NCBI GenBank assembly: GCA_015487755.1
Contig: WFPG01000002.1
Coordinates: 1 to 18,558 of the forward strand
Origin: Acidobacteriota bacterium
GTDB lineage: Bacteria > Acidobacteriota > Holophagae > Thermotomaculales > Thermotomaculaceae
DNA length: 18,558 nucleotides
Direction: 5' to 3'
Shown piece by piece: positions 1 through 7,228 of this stretch. The notes under the pieces are model-generated. The model was not told where the DNA came from. It did no database searches and worked only from the letters and a program-made list of their open reading frames with translations. The first letter of the stretch is position 1; each line of letters opens with the position of its first letter. Both the position numbers and the translations under genes were made by a program.

Positions 1-96
1 GTTTTAAGGGAGGTGATTGCTTAACATTTTAACTTTTTGAAACAAAAGCAGTTGTAAATTACCCATTGTTTAAAAAAAATTTTTAGGAGGTAAAAA
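1..96 (+). other. Leader region upstream of exbB
   Basis: This A+T-rich stretch precedes the first gene. A Shine-Dalgarno-like GGGAGGTGAT sits near 8-17 with no convincing gene behind it. An A8T5 tract at 72-84 runs straight into the exbB ribosome binding site. A TTGAAA hexamer at 37-42 resembles a -35 box, but no acceptable -10 box lies 16-18 bases downstream. I cannot call a promoter here, and it may lie upstream of the window. Confidence 0.4.
85..90 (+). promoter_or_regulatory. Shine-Dalgarno site fixing the exbB GTG start
   Basis: A full AGGAGG lies six bases before the GTG at 97. This spacing is ideal and supports GTG as the true initiation codon of exbB, which has no nearby in-frame ATG until codon 9. 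Confidence 0.8.
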
Positions 97-726
97 GTGG
101 AAGCATTTACAAGCGGATTGATGGAATATATGGATAAGGGCGGTCCTATTATGTATGTTTTGGCTCTCTTTTCCATTATGGCATTGGTTGTTATTATCTA
201 CAAAGGGTTTATCCTTTACAAAGCAAGAATTAACACTTCAGAGTTTTTGGGTAAGTTAAAGGCAATTTTAAGGAAAAAGAATATTAAGGCTGCAATTGAC
301 CTTTGTGAAGAGTATAGAAGCCCTATCGCTTCAATACTTAAAGCCGGTTTGTTGAAATTCGGCAGGCCTCAGGAAGAAATTGAAAAGGCAATGGAAAATG
401 CGGCTATTCACGAAATTGCAAGGCTTGAGAAGGGTCTCGGAATTCTTGCATCTGTTGCTAACCTTGCTCCAATGCTCGGGTTCCTTGGTACCGTTACCGG
501 TATGATTCAGTCATTTGACGCTATGTCTAAATTGAATGACCCCGGTAAGGTTGCAGAAGGTATTTCGGAGGCGTTGATTACAACCGCCGGCGGTTTGATA
601 GTTGCGGTTCCCGTTTTGATGTTCTACAACTACTACACCTCTTTGATTGCCGGATTTATTAGAGAAATTGAATCTGCATCAAACGTTTTATTGGAGACAT
701 TCGGAGAAATAGAGTCTTTACAATAA
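97..726 (+). CDS. exbB: ExbB/MotA/TolQ-family proton channel protein
   Basis: This inner-membrane proton channel subunit partners with ExbD to energise TonB with the proton-motive force. The 209-residue protein has the family layout. A first membrane segment spans about residues 16-40. A cytoplasmic helical domain follows. The conserved pair of membrane segments comes at about 114-136 (APMLGFLGTVTGMI region) and 162-186 (TTAGGLIVAVPV region). It is slightly shorter than E. coli ExbB (244) because it lacks an extended N-terminus. The GTG start is backed by AGGAGG six bases upstream. It heads a four-gene unit with two exbD genes and tonB, which favours ExbB over TolQ or MotA. No tolB or pal gene is visible. 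The family call is firm; the exact substrate system is unknown. Confidence 0.93.
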   Translation: MEAFTSGLMEYMDKGGPIMYVLALFSIMALVVIIYKGFILYKARINTSEFLGKLKAILRKKNIKAAIDLCEEYRSPIASILKAGLLKFGRPQEEIEKAMENAAIHEIARLEKGLGILASVANLAPMLGFLGTVTGMIQSFDAMSKLNDPGKVAEGISEALITTAGGLIVAVPVLMFYNYYTSLIAGFIREIESASNVLLETFGEIESLQ

Positions 727-741
727 GAGAAAGGAATAGCA

Positions 742-1164
742 ATGAAACTTAGAAAAACAAAAACAATTGAGGCTTACATCCCGACGGCTTCAATGGCTGA
801 CATTGCATTCCTGTTGATTGTTTTCTTTATGATTACCACTGTATTTCAGGTTGATAAAACCAAATTAATTCTTCCTGCGTCTATAGTAAGGAGTGAAGTG
901 GTTAAAGGCTCGGCTTTTGTAGTTGTGACCGAAGAAGGTTACATTAAGGTTTCGGACGGTAAAGAAGACACGCATCCCATTGACGCGTCTGATGTTTTGT
1001 CTTTTGCGGTTGATTTAATGTCAAAGGATCCGGAACACCATGTGGTTTTGAAAGTTGACAAAAGAGTAAAGTGGCATGTTGTAGACAAGATATTGGAACA
1101 GTTAGAACAGGCAAGGGTTAAGAACTTGCAGTTCTTAACCAAGTTAAAAACCAATCAGCAGTAA
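742..1164 (+). CDS. exbD: ExbD/TolR-family protein, first copy
   Basis: This single-span periplasmic-facing partner of ExbB is 140 residues long. A short cytoplasmic tail leads into a membrane helix at about 18-36 with the signature PTASMADIAFLL. Asp20 matches the essential proton-carrying Asp of ExbD (Asp25 in E. coli). The rest is a periplasmic domain ending in a helix (VVDKILEQLEQARVKNL). The ATG is preceded by AAAGGA six bases upstream, 15 bases after exbB. It shares the membrane signature with the next gene, but the periplasmic domains differ strongly. The 3' end carries a perfect inverted repeat (1116-1140). TolR is the alternative, but the linked tonB favours ExbD. Confidence 0.9.
   Translation: MKLRKTKTIEAYIPTASMADIAFLLIVFFMITTVFQVDKTKLILPASIVRSEVVKGSAFVVVTEEGYIKVSDGKEDTHPIDASDVLSFAVDLMSKDPEHHVVLKVDKRVKWHVVDKILEQLEQARVKNLQFLTKLKTNQQ
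1116..1140 (+). repeat. Perfect 10-bp inverted repeat, 5-base loop, inside exbD1
   Basis: The arms are GGTTAAGAAC (1116-1125) and GTTCTTAACC (1131-1140), separated by TTGCA. The transcript can fold into a 10-bp hairpin 21 bases before the exbD1 stop codon. It is not followed by a T-tract, so it is not a standard terminator. It could stabilise upstream mRNA, slow ribosomes or bind a dimeric protein; chance is also possible. Confidence 0.6.
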
Positions 1165-1175
1165 GGGAGTAAGAG

Positions 1176-1649
1176 ATGAAGATTCAGAAAGAAAAAGAAC
1201 AACCAGAAATCCCTACCGCGTCAATGGCAGATATTGCTTTTCTTCTTATAGTTTTCTTCATGTTAACTACGGTTATTTCTGCGACTAAAGGAATTGAACA
1301 CATTTTACCCCAGCAGGATAAGGATACTGAAACTCAAGTTGAAAAAGAGGAATCAATTTACATTAAGATCAATGCGGACGGTACTTATACGGTTGACCAG
1401 AAAGAGCCGAGATCTATTAGGGACATGGGGTTTTTGAAAGATTATGTTTATGCTAAGGTGTCAAGAAACTATAAGAAACCTATAATTATTCATGTAAACC
1501 CCGAAGCCAACTATGAATCAATGATTGCCGTGCTGGATACTCTGAAGCAGGTAGAAGAACAGGTTGCGAAAGAAGGCCGTTTGCCAGCGGACAAAGGGTT
1601 GACTATTTCAATCCCGACATCCGCCGAGCTTGAAGCCTGGGGTTATTAA
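1176..1649 (+). CDS. exbD: ExbD/TolR-family protein, second copy
   Basis: This second ExbD-like subunit is 157 residues long. The N-terminal tail is followed by a membrane helix at about 17-35 with the same PTASMADIAFLLIVFFM signature. Asp19 is the predicted proton-carrying residue. Its periplasmic domain is longer than that of the first copy and contains a run of charged residues (about 45-60). It then has the usual ExbD pattern of a strand (KPIIIHVNPEA) and a helix (MIAVLDTLKQVEEQV). AAGGGAG lies six bases before the ATG, 11 bases after exbD1. The two copies probably form a heteromeric ExbD pair, as in other systems with tandem exbD genes; that pairing is inference. Confidence 0.9.
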   Translation: MKIQKEKEQPEIPTASMADIAFLLIVFFMLTTVISATKGIEHILPQQDKDTETQVEKEESIYIKINADGTYTVDQKEPRSIRDMGFLKDYVYAKVSRNYKKPIIIHVNPEANYESMIAVLDTLKQVEEQVAKEGRLPADKGLTISIPTSAELEAWGY

Positions 1650-1666
1650 AGAGAGCGGGGGAAAGT

Positions 1667-2413
1667 ATGGTTGAAGAAGTAAAAAAGAATACTCCTGTTC
1701 AGCCGGTAGAAGATCATTCTTTGATTGCCGACTATTTGCAGGAGTATGAGGAAGACAAAAAATATTTTGAGATTGCGTTATTGATTGCCCTTTTGTTCCA
1801 CCTTGCTCTAATCTGGATTAAATTGCCTGATTTCGGTTCTAAAGAGATTGTTGAAGAAAAAAAGGTGGAGAAAAAGGTTACCAGGGTTGTGTTGCCTCCT
1901 CCGCCGGAACAAAAACTTGAACAGCTTCAGATTCAGAAAAAGGTAAAGAAAATACCTATTCCTGACCCGACTCCGGATGAGCCTGAACCTGAAGTTCCGA
2001 TTGAAACAAATGTTAAACAGGATACTCCGGATTTGGATAGCGAATATATGGTTGGGGATATTCCTGACGAGCCTCCAGTGCCTACAGGGCCTGTAAGTGA
2101 AGCCACTATAGGTCTTGTGAAACCTAAGTGGTCAAGGCAGCAGTTAATGGCAAATGTTATTTACCCTGAATTAGGTAAAAAGGCCGGTTTACAGGGAATG
2201 ATAATTCTTCAGGCTGTATTGAAAAAAGACGGAACTGTTGGAGATATAAGAATTATTGGCGGAAACCTCAGAAACTATCCTTTCTTCAGGAAGGCTGCAA
2301 TTGACGCTGTTAGGAAGTTGAAATTTACACCCGGTAAGTTGAGGGGGCATCCTGTTGATGTTGTTATGACCCTCACAATAAGGTTCTCGCTTAAGACACG
2401 CTATACAAGATAA
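1667..2413 (+). CDS. tonB: TonB energy transducer
   Basis: TonB transmits ExbB/ExbD-derived energy across the periplasm to outer-membrane receptors. In this 248-residue protein a polar, acidic cytoplasmic tail of about 33 residues precedes one membrane helix (about 35-51). That helix contains His45, the counterpart of the functionally important His in the TonB anchor. A Lys/Glu then Pro-rich linker follows (about 60-145, with PPPP at 77-80 and repeated Pro-acid pairs). The C-terminal TonB domain spans about 155-243, with YPELGKKAGLQG at 166-177 and a final strand DVVMTLTIRF. The cytoplasmic tail is longer than in E. coli TonB. It is the last gene of the unit; the terminator begins eight bases after the stop. 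No receptor gene is visible, so the cargo is unknown. Confidence 0.92.
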   Translation: MVEEVKKNTPVQPVEDHSLIADYLQEYEEDKKYFEIALLIALLFHLALIWIKLPDFGSKEIVEEKKVEKKVTRVVLPPPPEQKLEQLQIQKKVKKIPIPDPTPDEPEPEVPIETNVKQDTPDLDSEYMVGDIPDEPPVPTGPVSEATIGLVKPKWSRQQLMANVIYPELGKKAGLQGMIILQAVLKKDGTVGDIRIIGGNLRNYPFFRKAAIDAVRKLKFTPGKLRGHPVDVVMTLTIRFSLKTRYTR

Positions 2414-2420
2414 ATTAAAT

Positions 2421-2451
2421 AAAACGGGCCCGCTTTCGCGGGCTCTGTTTT
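2421..2451 (+). terminator. Rho-independent terminator after tonB
   Basis: A G+C-rich hairpin has arms GGGCCCGC and GCGGGCTC around the loop TTTC (eight pairs, one of them G-T). It is extended by CAAAA pairing with TGTTTT across one bulged base, and the T-run follows directly. It separates the TonB unit from the DUF4388/nuo unit. The A-run on the left arm could let it work weakly on the opposite strand too, but no minus-strand gene is present. Confidence 0.88.
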
Positions 2452-2474
2452 AAATATTCTAAAAAGAGGTTTGT

Positions 2475-3335
2475 ATGATTTTACAGGGAAACCTTAGCGA
2501 ATTGAAACTGCCGGATATTTTGCAGCTCGCAAATATGGCGGGGGAAACCTGCCTTATAAATTTTATGAACAAAGACGGTGAAAAAGGCAAAATAGTTCTT
2601 ATTGACGGCAACATGGTTTATGCTAAAACAGACAGCCTTGAAGGAGACGAGGCTGTTTTTGAAATAGCCATATGGCTTGAAGGCCACTTTAAGGTTGGAG
2701 AGATTGACCAGAATTATCCCAAAAATGTAAAATCCAATTTAACAAGCCTTTTGATGGAAGCGGCGAGAAGGCTTGATGAATGGAGGGTTTTGTCAAAAAA
2801 GATACCTTCACTTTCTTATTATCCCGTTTTAATAGATAATCCGGATACCCAGCAAACAATGAACACATCCGAGTTGCAAATTATAAAATACATAGATGGC
2901 CGAACCAATATTAGGGACATCTCAAAAAAAAGCGGCTTAACACCTTTTGTTGCTGCTAAACTTATATACGGTTTAATTGTCAATAATCTCGTAATGCTTT
3001 CAAAATTCCCGTATGAGCTAAAAAGTGCTATTTTTGAAAGCAAAGACGAGTCAAATATAGATTTCCTTGAAAAATCCCCTTTGTACAGAAAAATGCTTGC
3101 CCTTAAAGAGGCTGCAAGAAAATTTACAGTTTCTGTTCCGGGGTTTTCTGACAAGATTGAAACTGAATTCTTGAAGTCTGTTAACAAGTTAAAACAAACA
3201 CCTACGGAAAAAAAAGTTGTTATAAATTTTGCAAACAATATATTGTTCACTCTTGCGGAAGTGGAAGGAAAGGAATTTTCCAAGAAATTATCTATGGAGT
3301 TTAAAGAAATTTTGAAATCAAAATCTACTAAATAA
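2475..3335 (+). CDS. DUF4388 (PATAN-like) domain protein
   Basis: This cytoplasmic protein of 286 residues has unknown function. Residues about 1-103 match the DUF4388/PATAN pattern: an opening GNLSELKLPDILQLANMA, a strand-rich core with GKIVLIDGNMVYA (about 38-50), and a closing LLMEAARRLDEW. Residues about 131-176 look like a small winged-helix fold of the kind that often follows DUF4388 (LQIIKYIDGRTNIRDIS, then a second helix and LVMLSKFP). The C-terminal 100 residues are mainly helical and unrecognised. DUF4388 proteins are known mostly from signalling contexts, but no partner is evident here. AAGAGG lies five bases before the ATG, which is only 23 bases after the terminator. A run of eight A's interrupts codons 151-152. 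The gene leads the unit that contains nuo. Confidence 0.75.
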   Translation: MILQGNLSELKLPDILQLANMAGETCLINFMNKDGEKGKIVLIDGNMVYAKTDSLEGDEAVFEIAIWLEGHFKVGEIDQNYPKNVKSNLTSLLMEAARRLDEWRVLSKKIPSLSYYPVLIDNPDTQQTMNTSELQIIKYIDGRTNIRDISKKSGLTPFVAAKLIYGLIVNNLVMLSKFPYELKSAIFESKDESNIDFLEKSPLYRKMLALKEAARKFTVSVPGFSDKIETEFLKSVNKLKQTPTEKKVVINFANNILFTLAEVEGKEFSKKLSMEFKEILKSKSTK

Positions 3336-3352
3336 AATAGTTAGGAGTTGTT

Positions 3353-4669
3353 ATGAGAAAAACAGTTATTCTTGCAATTGTGTTTTTGTTGAGCGTCAAT
3401 TTTGTGAAAGCTGACTACAAGTTAGGGTACAAGCTTTACAAGCAGGGAAAGATTAAACAGGCGCTGCGTGAGTTTCAGGCAGATGCGGAAACCTACAGTT
3501 ACTGGTATTTCCCTTCTTATATGGCAGCAATGTGTTATTATCGTTTAAAAGACTATAAGGCTGCATTAGAAATGCTGAGAATGGCAGAAAATGCCGCTAT
3601 GAAATCTGACAAAAAAGTTGAAGAGCTTCCAAAGGTTAAAGTGCTTGAAGCAAAGGTTCTGGCAGCATCAGGAAAATGCAGGGCGGCTATTAAATTGTGT
3701 TCCAAATATATTCCTCAATCTCCTGCCGAATATCAGGCTTTGTTCTATTACATTAAAGGAAAATGTGAAAATAAGTTAAAAAACCCTTCTAAAGCTGTAA
3801 TAGATTTAAGGAATTCTACCGGGATAAATCCCAAAAATCCTTCCGCATGGTTTGAACTTGGAATGGCTTACATTCATAACAACAACCTTGACGGTGCTAT
3901 AAAAGCTTTTACTAAATCAATGAGACTCTACCCGAAATCTAAAGCGACATATTATATTTTAACTGACACTTTAATTAACAAGGCAAGAAGGGTTAGAGAT
4001 GCAAATGCTAAGAAAAAATACTATTTGCAGGCTGTTGATGTTGCAAACAAGGGACTAAAGTATTTCCCTGGTGACAAAAAGTTAAATCTTAACCTTGCTA
4101 ATGCTTATCTTGGAGCAAGGCAGTATTCAACGGCAATTAAGTTATTTACCCAACTTTACAAAAAATATCCTAATGATACCCAGGTAATATTCGGGTTAGG
4201 CTCTGCTTATATGGGTAATAGAGATTATAAAAAGGCGTTGCCATATCTTTTGAAAGTAAAAGGGAAAATGAACAATACTTTGATATACAACTTTATTGCT
4301 ACCGCACAGCTTGCGATCGGCAAAGATGAAAATAACCTTTCCAAATGCAAGGTTGCCCTTGCTACTGTTAAAGAAGGTTTAAGAAAATTTCCCAATGACA
4401 GAAATTTGAAGAAAAAGTTAAAAGAGGCTCAGGATATAATTGCGAGATTTGAAAAGAACCTTGAGATTGAAAAGAAAAACAAACAGATTGAACAGGAGAA
4501 TAAGAGAAAGCTTGCAAACAGGATTATGACATTAAAAGGCAGGATAAGAAAAGCCGAAGAAATCAAGAGAAAATCCGGAAGGTATCCTGCAAGTTATGAG
4601 AGCGATAAGAAGGAGCTTGAAAAAGCGTTGAAAACTTACGAAAAATTGTACGGCAAATTCAGGCAGTAA
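3353..4669 (+). CDS. Secreted TPR-repeat protein with C-terminal coiled coil
   Basis: The product has 438 residues. Residues 1-20 form a signal peptide (basic MRK, hydrophobic core, VKA before Asp21). No Cys follows the cleavage site, so it is a soluble periplasmic or surface protein rather than a lipoprotein. TPR-like helix pairs are visible at about 21-50, 51-85, 163-196, 243-276 and 277-305. Most show the TPR spacing of a small residue, an aromatic and a Pro at the turn (for example RLYPKS, KKYPND). Residues about 360-405 are a charged coiled coil, and a short helix ends the protein. It probably acts as an assembly scaffold, but no client can be named. AGGAG lies five bases before the ATG, 17 bases after the DUF4388 gene. 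nuoA begins 11 bases downstream. Confidence 0.78.
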   Translation: MRKTVILAIVFLLSVNFVKADYKLGYKLYKQGKIKQALREFQADAETYSYWYFPSYMAAMCYYRLKDYKAALEMLRMAENAAMKSDKKVEELPKVKVLEAKVLAASGKCRAAIKLCSKYIPQSPAEYQALFYYIKGKCENKLKNPSKAVIDLRNSTGINPKNPSAWFELGMAYIHNNNLDGAIKAFTKSMRLYPKSKATYYILTDTLINKARRVRDANAKKKYYLQAVDVANKGLKYFPGDKKLNLNLANAYLGARQYSTAIKLFTQLYKKYPNDTQVIFGLGSAYMGNRDYKKALPYLLKVKGKMNNTLIYNFIATAQLAIGKDENNLSKCKVALATVKEGLRKFPNDRNLKKKLKEAQDIIARFEKNLEIEKKNKQIEQENKRKLANRIMTLKGRIRKAEEIKRKSGRYPASYESDKKELEKALKTYEKLYGKFRQ

Positions 4670-4680
4670 AGGAAGGAAAA

Positions 4681-5055
4681 ATGGGGGAAGTTGTTCTTTT
4701 TAAGCCTATTGTTCTTTTGTTAGGCCTTTCTATAATCACGGCCTTAATTATGGTCGGCTTGTCGGCCCTTTTAGGGCCAAAAAGGCCTCACGAAAAGAAA
4801 CTTGACACATATGAGTGCGGTGCTCCCCTTGTCCAGCCGGACGCAAGGAGAAGGTATTCGGTAAAATACTTTGTAATTGCAATGTTGTTTATTCTCTTTG
4901 ATGTTGAAATTGCTTTTATGTATCCCTGGGCGGTTGTTTACAAGAGGTATATTACTACAGGAAAATTTATTCTCCTTGAAATGGTATTTTTCCTGATAGT
5001 TCTTCTTGCAGGTTATCTCTATGTATGGTGGAAAGGAGCGCTGGAATGGGAATAG
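4681..5055 (+). CDS. nuoA: NADH-quinone oxidoreductase subunit A
   Basis: This small membrane subunit of complex I helps form the quinone channel next to NuoH. The 124 residues contain three membrane helices (about 8-30, 62-86, 96-116). The conserved loop is DTYECGAP (42-49), with Cys46 equivalent to the active/deactive-switch Cys of ND3. The second helix carries the invariant acidic pair of FDVEIAF (Asp74, Glu76). AAGGAAGG sits just upstream, 11 bases after the TPR gene, so a promoter of its own is unlikely here. The last 10 bases overlap nuoB. Small hairpins near 4764-4787 fall in the codons for the first loop. Confidence 0.95.
   Translation: MGEVVLFKPIVLLLGLSIITALIMVGLSALLGPKRPHEKKLDTYECGAPLVQPDARRRYSVKYFVIAMLFILFDVEIAFMYPWAVVYKRYITTGKFILLEMVFFLIVLLAGYLYVWWKGALEWE
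5034..5038 (+). promoter_or_regulatory. Shine-Dalgarno site fixing the nuoB start
   Basis: AGGAG inside the end of nuoA lies seven bases before the ATG at 5046. The upstream in-frame ATG at 5025 would place this motif inside the nuoB coding region and has no comparable site of its own. Confidence 0.7.
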
Positions 5056-5606
5056 AAAAGGCTTTAGGTGATACTATATTCACCACTCAGCTCTCAAAAG
5101 CGGTTAACTGGGCGAGAAAGTGGTCTCTATGGCCGATGCCTTTCGGTACCGCTTGTTGTGCGATAGAGTTTATGGCGGTTCAGGCTTCCCACTTTGACCT
5201 TTCAAGGTTCGGTGCGGAGGCTATGAGGTTTTCCCCCAGACAAAGCGATTTAATGATGGTAATGGGTACTATTACAAGAAAAATGGTGCCTGTTTTAAGA
5301 AAGATATACGCACAGATGGCTGAGCCTAAATGGGTAATGGCCATAGGTGCCTGCGTATGTTCAGGCGGTTTTTTCAGGTCGTATGCAGTTCAGCAGGGAA
5401 TTGATAGAATTATTCCCGTTGATGTTTATGTTAACGGTTGTCCCCCGAGGCCTGAAGCATTTATCAAAGGCTTAATGGAAATTCAAAAACTTGTTGAGCG
5501 TGAGTCGTTGCTTGACAGAAAAAGAAGAATAGAAGAATTCTATAAAAGATTGGAGCAAATCAGCCATGAAACAGATTATGAGCCTGCTGACCAAATACTT
5601 CGCTGA
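5046..5606 (+). CDS. nuoB: NADH-quinone oxidoreductase subunit B (cluster N2)
   Basis: NuoB carries 4Fe-4S cluster N2, the last electron carrier before quinone. With the ATG at 5046 it has 186 residues. The ligand set is complete: the tandem Cys37-Cys38 (FGTACCAIEFM), Cys103 (IGACVCSGG) and Cys132 (VNGCPPRPEA). Cys105 is an extra Cys where relatives often have Ser or Asn. An in-frame ATG at 5025 would add seven residues inside nuoA. It is rejected because AGGAG lies seven bases before 5046 and the family alignment begins near there. The gene overlaps nuoA by 10 bases and nuoC by 41 bases, the longest overlap in the window. Confidence 0.95.
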   Translation: MGIEKALGDTIFTTQLSKAVNWARKWSLWPMPFGTACCAIEFMAVQASHFDLSRFGAEAMRFSPRQSDLMMVMGTITRKMVPVLRKIYAQMAEPKWVMAIGACVCSGGFFRSYAVQQGIDRIIPVDVYVNGCPPRPEAFIKGLMEIQKLVERESLLDRKRRIEEFYKRLEQISHETDYEPADQILR

Positions 5607-6030
5607 TTCTATTGAGTTTCAGGAGGGGTTAAGAGGGGATACTTTTCTAATTCTCAAAGACCCTTCTAAAATAGTTGAAGTTTTAAAGTTATTAAAAGAA
5701 AACGGTTTCAATATGCTGATTGATTTAACGGCGGTGCATTACCCTCACCGCGAGTACAGGTTTGAAATAATCTACAATATGCTTTCAATGGAGCCTCTTT
5801 TAAGGCTTATCGTTAAAGTGCCTATGAAAGAGGATTGGCCGGAAATTGATTCGGTATCCTCTCTTTACAAAACAGCAAACTGGTATGAGCGTGAGGTTTA
5901 CGACATGTTTGGTGTGAAGTTTAAGAACCATCCAAACTTAAAGAGGATTCTCATGTGGGAAGGCTTTAAAGGCCATCCTTTAAGAAAAGAGTATCCTCTG
6001 GAAGGAGATAATTTACACTGCCATGACTAA
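5566..6030 (+). CDS. nuoC: NADH-quinone oxidoreductase subunit C (30-kDa subunit)
   Basis: This peripheral-arm subunit packs against NuoD and NuoB. It carries no cofactor. The 154 residues include the family core, with YPHREYRFEIIYN at about 59-71 and the signature WYEREVYDMFG (106-116) followed by HPNLKRILM. The C-terminus keeps HPLRKEYPL (137-145). It is separate from nuoD rather than fused as in E. coli. GGAG lies 10 bases before the ATG at 5566. A second ATG at 5578 would still overlap nuoB but would sit 22 bases from that site. The last eight bases overlap the start of nuoD. Confidence 0.94.
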   Translation: MKQIMSLLTKYFADSIEFQEGLRGDTFLILKDPSKIVEVLKLLKENGFNMLIDLTAVHYPHREYRFEIIYNMLSMEPLLRLIVKVPMKEDWPEIDSVSSLYKTANWYEREVYDMFGVKFKNHPNLKRILMWEGFKGHPLRKEYPLEGDNLHCHD

Positions 6031-7219
6031 TATAAAGAAAGAACTGGATATAAAAACCGACAGAATGATAGTTAACATGGGTCCCTCCCACCCGATTACT
6101 CACGGAACGTTGCACATTATCCTTCAGTTAGAGGGAGAGACCATTGTAGGGAGCGAGACAAGGATTGGGTATTTGCACAGAGGAGTTGAAAAATTAGGGG
6201 AAAACAGGACTTATCAGAAGTTTATCCCCTTTACAGACAGAATGAACTACACCTCTGCAATTAACAACAATGTAGGTTATACCCTTGCGGTTGAGAAACT
6301 TCTTGGAATTCAATCCCCGCCGAGGGCACAGGTGATTGAGGTAATTGCATGTGAGTTGGGTAGAATAGCAGACCACATTGTCTGTGTCGGCATTAACGCT
6401 GTTGACATAGGTGCTTTTTCCGCCTTTTTATACCTGTTTAAGTACAGAGAATTTATTTACGACATTTTTGAAAGAATGACAGGGGGAAGGCTTACAACTT
6501 CTTACACGAGAATAGGCGGGGTAAAAAGGGATTTAGACGATAAAACAATAGAATTGATAAGGCAGTTTATTAAAGAATTTCCAAAAGCGGTAGACGAATT
6601 GGAAGCGCTTTTAACAAGGAATAGAATATGGTACGACAGAACAAGAGGGATAGGCGAATTTTCACCTGAAGACGCAATCTCTTACGGTTATACAGGGCCT
6701 TGTTTAAGGGCATGTGGTGTTGAATGGGATTTAAGAAAAGTCCAGCCGTATCTGGGATACGAAAATTACGAGTTTGAAGTGCCGATTGGTACAAGGGGCG
6801 ATGTTTACGACAGATACCTTGTTAGGGTTGAAGAGATGAGGCAGTCTGTAAAAATCCTTGAGCAGGCTATAGAAAACCTTCCCGAAGGCCCGATTATTGT
6901 TGATGACCCGAGGATTGCTTTACCTCCAAAGGAAGAGGTTTACAACACAATTGAAGGTTTGATTTGCCATATGAAACTTGTTATGGAAGGGGTAAAACCG
7001 CCTGCCGGTGAAATTTATTCTGCAACAGAGGCTGCTAACGGTGAATTAGGCTTTTACATAGTTTCAGACGGAGAGGCAAGGCCTTATAGAATAAGGGTAA
7101 GGCCTCCATGCTTCCCTATTTTCTCATCCTTTGACGAGCAGGTTAAAGGGCATATGATTGCGGATGCGGTTGCTATACTTGGAAGTTTAAACATAATTGC
7201 AGGCGAATTGGACAGATAG
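6023..7219 (+). CDS. nuoD: NADH-quinone oxidoreductase subunit D (49-kDa subunit)
   Basis: NuoD forms the quinone head-group pocket with NuoB. The 398-residue protein is full length for an unfused NuoD. By comparison with Thermus Nqo4 (His38, Tyr87), the quinone-binding pair is His27 (in GPSHPITHG) and Tyr76 (in DRMNY). The hydrogenase-derived signature GYLHRGVEKL (49-58) and the C-terminal DEQVKGHMIADAVAILGSLNIIAGELDR-type ending are intact. The start overlaps the end of nuoC by eight bases. AAGGAG lies 15 bases upstream, rather far, so translational coupling to nuoC probably matters. nuoE follows after nine bases. Confidence 0.96.
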   Translation: MTNIKKELDIKTDRMIVNMGPSHPITHGTLHIILQLEGETIVGSETRIGYLHRGVEKLGENRTYQKFIPFTDRMNYTSAINNNVGYTLAVEKLLGIQSPPRAQVIEVIACELGRIADHIVCVGINAVDIGAFSAFLYLFKYREFIYDIFERMTGGRLTTSYTRIGGVKRDLDDKTIELIRQFIKEFPKAVDELEALLTRNRIWYDRTRGIGEFSPEDAISYGYTGPCLRACGVEWDLRKVQPYLGYENYEFEVPIGTRGDVYDRYLVRVEEMRQSVKILEQAIENLPEGPIIVDDPRIALPPKEEVYNTIEGLICHMKLVMEGVKPPAGEIYSATEAANGELGFYIVSDGEARPYRIRVRPPCFPIFSSFDEQVKGHMIADAVAILGSLNIIAGELDR

Positions 7220-7228
7220 GGGGAAGAG

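Noticed and set aside
1..30. Possible 3' end of an upstream gene, a seven-codon leader after GGGAGGTGAT, or a 16S rRNA 3' end on the minus strand
   Set aside because: Too little sequence is present. A frame ending at TAA 22-24 cannot be tested, and the minus strand beyond the anti-Shine-Dalgarno-like CACCTCC does not match the 16S end.
21..38. Rex operator half-site TTAACA before exbB
   Set aside because: The matching left half (TTGTTAA) is absent at the required spacing.
37..65. TTGAAA-led promoter before exbB
   Set aside because: The -35-like box is good, but no -10 box with at least four matches occurs at 16-18 bases spacing.
582..595. Perfect 14-bp palindrome AACCGCCGGCGGTT in exbB
   Set aside because: It encodes the conserved Thr-Ala-Gly-Gly motif of ExbB, which can produce this symmetry from codon choice. 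It has no loop and no T-tract.
2819..3283. 154-codon open frame on the minus strand inside the DUF4388 gene
   Set aside because: It lies wholly antisense to a convincing coding region and shows no recognisable domain. A+T-rich genes often give such frames.
4628..4656. Internal promoter for nuoA at the end of the TPR gene
   Set aside because: TTGAAA at 4628-4633 has no acceptable -10 box downstream at normal spacing.
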